64,000 bases of DNA from CALAGB01 sp963789565 (lineage in GTDB: Bacteria; Chloroflexota; Chloroflexia; Thermomicrobiales; Thermomicrobiaceae). Position 1 is the first letter of the stretch. Every line of letters begins with the position of its first letter. Below are positions 59,976 to 64,000 of the stretch, in pieces. The translations under genes and the position numbers were made by a program. The notes under the pieces were generated by a model, which ran no database searches, had not been told where the DNA came from, and saw only the letters and a program-made list of their open reading frames with translations. Location: assembly GCA_963789565.1 (NCBI GenBank), contig CAWBKX010000002.1, positions 620,001 to 684,000 on the forward strand, given 5' to 3'.

Positions 59976-59984
59976 AGTATAGCA
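59976..59984 (-). promoter_or_regulatory. extended -10 for radA
   Basis: On the minus strand TGC-TATACT (59984-59976), adjoining the LexA-type box. No clear -35. Confidence 0.55.
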
Positions 59985-60019
59985 AAGAGACGGGCATGAT
60001 TGTAGCCCGAAGATGAAAA

Positions 60020-60045
60020 GACCGCCGCGGTTTCCCACGGCGGTC
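60020..60045 (-). terminator. terminator of clpC
   Basis: GACCGCCG (60020-60027) pairs with CGGCGGTC (60038-60045). Read on the minus strand it is followed by TTTTC, a short T-run. It separates clpC from the radA promoter. Confidence 0.75.
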
Positions 60046-60068
60046 CTGTCATTCGGAACTATTGACGA

Positions 60069-62522
60069 CTAGGAGACGGGTACCAGGTCTTCGACCTTCT
60101 CCAGTGTGAGGAGATCCTCGCGCACGTCGACCACGACGGTCGAGCCTGGGACGTACTTGTTCTCCAGCAAGCCCTCCGCGAGTGGATCCTCAATGAGGTT
60201 CTGGATGATGCGGCGCAGCGGTCGCGCACCGAATTGTCGGTCGTACCCCCGCTCGCCGAGCAGATCCATGGCGGCCTCGGTCACCTGCAGCGTGATCTCT
60301 TTCTCGATCAACTGCGTGCGAACGCGCTTGAGTTCGAGCTCCACGATCCGACGGATCTCTTCCGCCGAAAGCGGATGGAAGACGATCATGCCATCGATGC
60401 GATTCAGGAACTCCGGTCGGAAGGTCTGCTTCAGCTGACCCAGCACTCGGTCTTTCATAACCTGGTAGTTCTGCTGTGCCTTCTTCGTTTCGTCCGCCGC
60501 CACAGCGAACCCGAGTGGTCCCTCGCGCTGAATCATGTCCGCCGCGATATTGGACGTCATGATCAGGATCGTGTTGCGGAAGTCCACCCGCCGCCCCTTG
60601 GCGTCGGAAAGGTTGCCGTCTTCGAGGATCTGCAGCAGCATGTTGAATGCTTCCGGGTGTGCCTTCTCGATCTCGTCGAGCAGGATCACCGAGTAACTCT
60701 TTCGCCGAACTGCCTCAGTTAGCTGTCCGCCTTCTTCGTAGCCGACGTAACCAGGAGGCGCACCGACCAAGCGCGAGACGTTGTGACGCTCCATGAACTC
60801 ACTCATGTCGATCTTGATGAGCGCGTCCTCGCTGCCGAACATGAACTCGGCCAGCGCTCGGGCCAGCAACGTCTTTCCCACGCCCGTCGGGCCGAGGAAG
60901 ATGAAGCTGCCGATTGGTCGTCGCGGATCCTTGAGGCCCGCGCGCGCGCGGCGGACGGCTTTTGCCATGGTCGAGATCGACTCGTCCTGGCCGATGATCC
61001 GCTCGTGCAGCGCCTCCTCCATATGGAGCAAGCGCTCGCTCTCTTCAGTGGCCAGCCGCATCAGCGGGATCCCCGTCCACATCGAGACCACCTGGGCGAT
61101 ATCTTCATCGGTGACTTGCGGCTCTGCCTCGTCCTGTTCCTCACGCCAGTGCTGCTCGAGATCGCCGATTCGGTTCAGCAGCTTGCGCTCGCGATCGCGC
61201 AGGTCAGCCGCAAGCTCAAACTCCTGGCCGCTAACCGCGGCGTCGAGCTCGTTGCGCAGTGACTCGAGTCCGCGCTTCGCCTCTTTGAGGCTTGGCGGAG
61301 AGGCTGATCGATACATGCGAACTCGTGAGGCGGCCTCGTCGATCAGGTCGATTGCTTTGTCTGGCAGGAACCGATCGGTCACGTAACGTGACGCCAAGAT
61401 GGCTGCTGAGGAGAGTGCCTCGTCGCTGATCTTCAGTTTGTGGTGCTCTTCGTAGCCGGCGCGAATGCCCTTGAGGATGTCGATCGTCTCTTCGACGGTC
61501 GGCTCGTCAACGTGCACCGGTTGGAAACGACGCTCCAGCGCCGCGTCACGTTCAATGTACTTGCGATACTCGTCAAGCGTGGTGGCGCCAATGGTCTGCA
61601 CCTCGCCGCGCGAAAGAGCGGGCTTGAGGATGTTGGCAGCGTCGACGGCGCCTTCCGCGGCACCGGCTCCGACCAACGTGTGCAGCTCGTCGATGAAGAG
61701 GATGCTGCCGGTCTCTTTGACCTCCGCCACGATCTTCTTCAAACGCTCTTCGAACTCACCACGATACTTCGTGCCGGCAACCAGCGCGCCGATGTCGAGT
61801 GCCACCACTCGCTTGTTCTGTAGCGGTTCGGGCACGTCACCATTGACGATACGCTGTGCCAACCCCTCGACGATGGCTGTCTTGCCAACGCCAGGCTCGC
61901 CGATGAGCGCGGGATTGTTCTTGGTTCGTCGAGAAAGGATTTGCATCACTCGCTCGATCTCGGCTTGACGTCCGATGACCGGGTCGAGCTTGCTCTGACG
62001 TGCGGCCTCGGTGAGGTCGAATCCGAGCGCATCCATGTATGGTGTCTTCGTCTGCTGCTGCTTCTGCTGGTAGCCGCTGTTCTGGCTGACCACTTGCAGC
62101 ACTTGCTGTCGAACCTTCTCCAGGTTCACACCAAGGCTCTCCAGCACGCCCGCCGCGATGCCTTCGCCCTCTCGGACAAGACCAAGCAGCAGGTGCTCGG
62201 TCCCGATGTAGTGGTGGTTGAGTCGACGCGCCTCATCTACCGCCAACTCGATGACCTTCTTCGCCCGAGGCGTGAGGCCAATCTCGCCAACGATCATCGA
62301 ATCGCCGCGCCCGATGATGAACTCAACGGCGCTGCGAACTTTCGGAAGCTGCACGCCCATGTTCGCAAGAACGCGGGCGGCGACTCCGTCACCCTCCCGA
62401 ACGAGGCCAAGGAGAAGGTGCTCGGTCCCGATGTAGTTGTGATTGAAGCGGTGCGCCTCCTCCTGAGCTAACGTCAGGACTTTGCGCGCACGCTCGGTAA
62501 ATTTCTCGAATTTGTCTGCCAT
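60069..62522 (-). CDS. clpC: ATP-dependent Clp protease ATP-binding subunit ClpC
   Basis: 817 residues from ATG 62522, preceded by GGGAGAACACG; the frame is open to 62627. Two Clp N repeats (about 1-145), first AAA domain with GEPGVGKTAIVEG, a middle UVR-like coiled region (ELAADLRDRERKLLNRIGDL), second AAA domain with LGPTGVGKTLLARALAE and a C-terminal D2 small domain. Unfolds proteins for ClpP. The ctsR-mcsA-mcsB genes that precede clpC in Bacillus are absent, but radA follows, as there. Confidence 0.95.
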   Translation of the reverse strand: MADKFEKFTERARKVLTLAQEEAHRFNHNYIGTEHLLLGLVREGDGVAARVLANMGVQLPKVRSAVEFIIGRGDSMIVGEIGLTPRAKKVIELAVDEARRLNHHYIGTEHLLLGLVREGEGIAAGVLESLGVNLEKVRQQVLQVVSQNSGYQQKQQQTKTPYMDALGFDLTEAARQSKLDPVIGRQAEIERVMQILSRRTKNNPALIGEPGVGKTAIVEGLAQRIVNGDVPEPLQNKRVVALDIGALVAGTKYRGEFEERLKKIVAEVKETGSILFIDELHTLVGAGAAEGAVDAANILKPALSRGEVQTIGATTLDEYRKYIERDAALERRFQPVHVDEPTVEETIDILKGIRAGYEEHHKLKISDEALSSAAILASRYVTDRFLPDKAIDLIDEAASRVRMYRSASPPSLKEAKRGLESLRNELDAAVSGQEFELAADLRDRERKLLNRIGDLEQHWREEQDEAEPQVTDEDIAQVVSMWTGIPLMRLATEESERLLHMEEALHERIIGQDESISTMAKAVRRARAGLKDPRRPIGSFIFLGPTGVGKTLLARALAEFMFGSEDALIKIDMSEFMERHNVSRLVGAPPGYVGYEEGGQLTEAVRRKSYSVILLDEIEKAHPEAFNMLLQILEDGNLSDAKGRRVDFRNTILIMTSNIAADMIQREGPLGFAVAADETKKAQQNYQVMKDRVLGQLKQTFRPEFLNRIDGMIVFHPLSAEEIRRIVELELKRVRTQLIEKEITLQVTEAAMDLLGERGYDRQFGARPLRRIIQNLIEDPLAEGLLENKYVPGSTVVVDVREDLLTLEKVEDLVPVS

Positions 62523-62614
62523 CGTGTTCTCCCAAGGCCTCCAGTGGTGCCATGGCCGCGTGCGAACTGTTGATCGGTTTGCCCGCTCCACCAGTGGAAA
62601 TAGCGGAAATGCCG

Positions 62615-62645
62615 AGCCCCCGAACACCTGCGATGGTTGGGGGCT
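62615..62645 (-). terminator. hairpin after rpsA
   Basis: AGCCCCC (62615-62621) with GGGGGCT (62639-62645), extended by AAC/GTT with a one-base bulge. It lies about 85 bp past the rpsA stop and before clpC. The T-run is poor. Confidence 0.5.
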
Positions 62646-62728
62646 TCACCATGCACTGACCAAACCACGATGTGGTCCAGCAGTTTTGATTCTTGATGTG
62701 CAACAGTCTGGCGGGATTTGTGACGCGG

Positions 62729-64000
62729 TTATTCTTCCGCGTCATCCTCACCATCATCGGCCTGCGGGGATTCCTCCGTGGTCTCTGCGCTTGCCGCGAC
62801 CCCTTCATCAGGTTGCGATTCTTCGCCACCGTCAGGCTCGTTTTCAGTTAATTCCTCTTCGTCAGGCTCAATCTCGCGAGCGAGCAGCTCTTGTTTCAGC
62901 GCAACTGCATCTTCTCCCAGGGCACTCGCGACCTCTTCGTCGGTTGCCTCCAGCGCCCGGCGAAGACTGAGCCCCATGCGCCGCCGAGCAGGATCGATAC
63001 GGATGATGCGCAAGATCAAGTCCTGCCCCTCCGAGACCACTTGCCTCGGATGGCCGATCCGCTGCTCCGAAAGCTCGGAGACGTGGATCAATCCCTCGAT
63101 TCCATCTTCGATCCGGGCGAACGCGCCGAAGTTCGCGAGCTGTGTCACGGTTCCCATGACGAGCTGGCCCACTTCATAGATTGCCGCAACACGGCTCCAT
63201 GGCTCGGGTTGCGTACGCTTGATGCTGAGCGCGATTTTCTTCTCTTGCGCGTTGATCCCCAGTACATAGACATCGATTTCATCACCGACGCTCAGTACTT
63301 CGCTCGGGTGCTTCACGCGGCTCCAGGATAGCTCGGATAGGTGAACGAGACCGTCCGCCCCGCCGATGTCGACGAACGCACCGAAATCGGTGATGCTCGT
63401 GACCCGGCCACGGCGAGTTTCGCCCTCGTGGAGCTCCTCGATAAGGCGCTCCTTCATAACATCTCGCTTCTCCTGGATCGCCTGGCGCTCCGAGAGGATC
63501 AGACGATTGCGATGCCGATTGATCTCGATGATCTTGAGCGGCAGCTTCGTCCCGATCAAACGCGCCATATCGGCTTGCTTGCTCCCGTCGTCTCCGCCAC
63601 GAATCTCTGTGACCTGAGACGCAGGAACGAAGCCACGAACGCCGTCGAGGTTTACGAGTAATCCGCCCTTGTTGTAGTTGGTGACCTCGGCGTCGATCAT
63701 GTCGCCGGCCTCGTAGATCTCCTGCAATCGACGCCAGCTCTTTTCCGCAAGCGCCCGGTCGATCGAGAGGACGGCCTGTCCTTCTTGATTTTCTGGTTGA
63801 ACCACGAACACAAGGACGCGGTCCCCCACAGTCAAACGTCCGCGTTCTTCATCGGAAAGAGATGAGAACTCGCGTGCTGGGATAATGCCTTCCGACTTCG
63901 AACCGATGTCGACCAGCAGCTCGTCGCGGTCGACGTGCATCAGTTGACCTTCCATGACGTCACCGTAGTTCAGCACCCGGTAGTCATGGCTGGGATCGCT
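62729..64000 (-). CDS. rpsA: 30S ribosomal protein S1, 5' end beyond the window
   Basis: About 424 residues visible. Four S1 RNA-binding domains: GDVMEGQLMHVDRDELLVDI, GDMIDAEVTNYNKGGLLVNL, RRGRVTSITDFGAFVDIGGA and MGTVTQLANFGAFARIEDGI. An acidic tail (about 60 residues, EESPQADDGEDDAEE) follows. The frame continues through the right edge with SDPSHDYRV before GTG 63976, a pattern normal for S1, so the start is outside. Holds mRNA on the 30S subunit. Confidence 0.94.
   Translation of the reverse strand, partial: SDPSHDYRVLNYGDVMEGQLMHVDRDELLVDIGSKSEGIIPAREFSSLSDEERGRLTVGDRVLVFVVQPENQEGQAVLSIDRALAEKSWRRLQEIYEAGDMIDAEVTNYNKGGLLVNLDGVRGFVPASQVTEIRGGDDGSKQADMARLIGTKLPLKIIEINRHRNRLILSERQAIQEKRDVMKERLIEELHEGETRRGRVTSITDFGAFVDIGGADGLVHLSELSWSRVKHPSEVLSVGDEIDVYVLGINAQEKKIALSIKRTQPEPWSRVAAIYEVGQLVMGTVTQLANFGAFARIEDGIEGLIHVSELSEQRIGHPRQVVSEGQDLILRIIRIDPARRRMGLSLRRALEATDEEVASALGEDAVALKQELLAREIEPDEEELTENEPDGGEESQPDEGVAASAETTEESPQADDGEDDAEE

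Larger units (their letters stand above)
59756..60068. other. region between radA and clpC
   Basis: About 310 bp. It holds the clpC terminator, the radA promoter with its LexA-like box, and a leader with an inverted repeat TGTGCTCCC (59837-59845) / GGGAGCACA (59872-59880). No gene seen. Confidence 0.6.

Overview
The window is about 64 kb of a high-GC bacterial chromosome. The gene set, secreted-protein styles and gene order fit a Chloroflexota member, probably near Thermomicrobia. This is inference from protein features (bacterial XPB helicase, C-terminal repeats seen in secreted Chloroflexota proteins, a short EF-Ts, a DPPR-synthase-like UbiA, a Tad locus with no visible secretin); no marker search was run. 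Nearly all of it is dense core genome. I see no prophage, insertion sequence or CRISPR array.

Layout: 1-6.5 kb carries an XPB-type helicase (cut by the left edge), a CoA-transferase, gyrA, an unknown membrane protein and nadD. 6.5-10.7 kb has secD-secF, an FAD oxidoreductase and tRNA-Arg(CCG). 10.9-14 kb has a small membrane protein, two bactofilins and an SH3 protein. 14-19.9 kb is a classic translation and envelope run: rpsB, tsf, pyrH, frr, uppS, cdsA, dxr. 19.9-26.9 kb (minus strand) is comF, a frameshifted DUF192 gene and a reduced Tad/Flp machine (cpaB, cpaE, cpaF, tadB, tadC). 27.1-29.3 kb is a family-B DNA polymerase ending in a beta-clamp motif. 29.3-35.2 kb is a complete rRNA operon on the minus strand: 16S, tRNA-Ile, tRNA-Ala, 23S, 5S, tRNA-fMet.

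35.3-42 kb is the most accessory-looking part: a large secreted Calx-beta/SGNH hydrolase, a frameshifted collagen-like secreted protein and a divergent AfsR/SARP-like regulator with a direct-repeat operator at its start. 42-51.9 kb holds a glutamine amidotransferase, hsp20-lon, a UbiA prenyltransferase with a secreted DUF4015 glycoside-hydrolase-like protein, a polyprenyl diphosphate synthase, an unknown protein and a nucleoside hydrolase. 52-64 kb holds a secreted beta-propeller protein apparently on a leaderless mRNA, then the run dksA-like, lspA, rluD, glycerate kinase, then murG, radA with a LexA-like box upstream, clpC and ribosomal protein S1 (cut by the right edge).

The genes work mainly in information processing (gyrA, polB, radA, rRNA, rpsA, rpsB, tsf, frr), envelope and isoprenoid supply (dxr, uppS, polyprenyl synthase, cdsA, murG, lspA, secDF), proteostasis (hsp20, lon, clpC) and surface structures (Tad machine, secreted repeat proteins, bactofilins). 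I found no clear new defence or biosynthetic system. The best leads are the regulatory architecture of the SARP-like gene, the clamp-binding PolB, the SOS-box promoter before radA, the internal ribosome-binding site in the SH3 protein and two reading-frame breaks.
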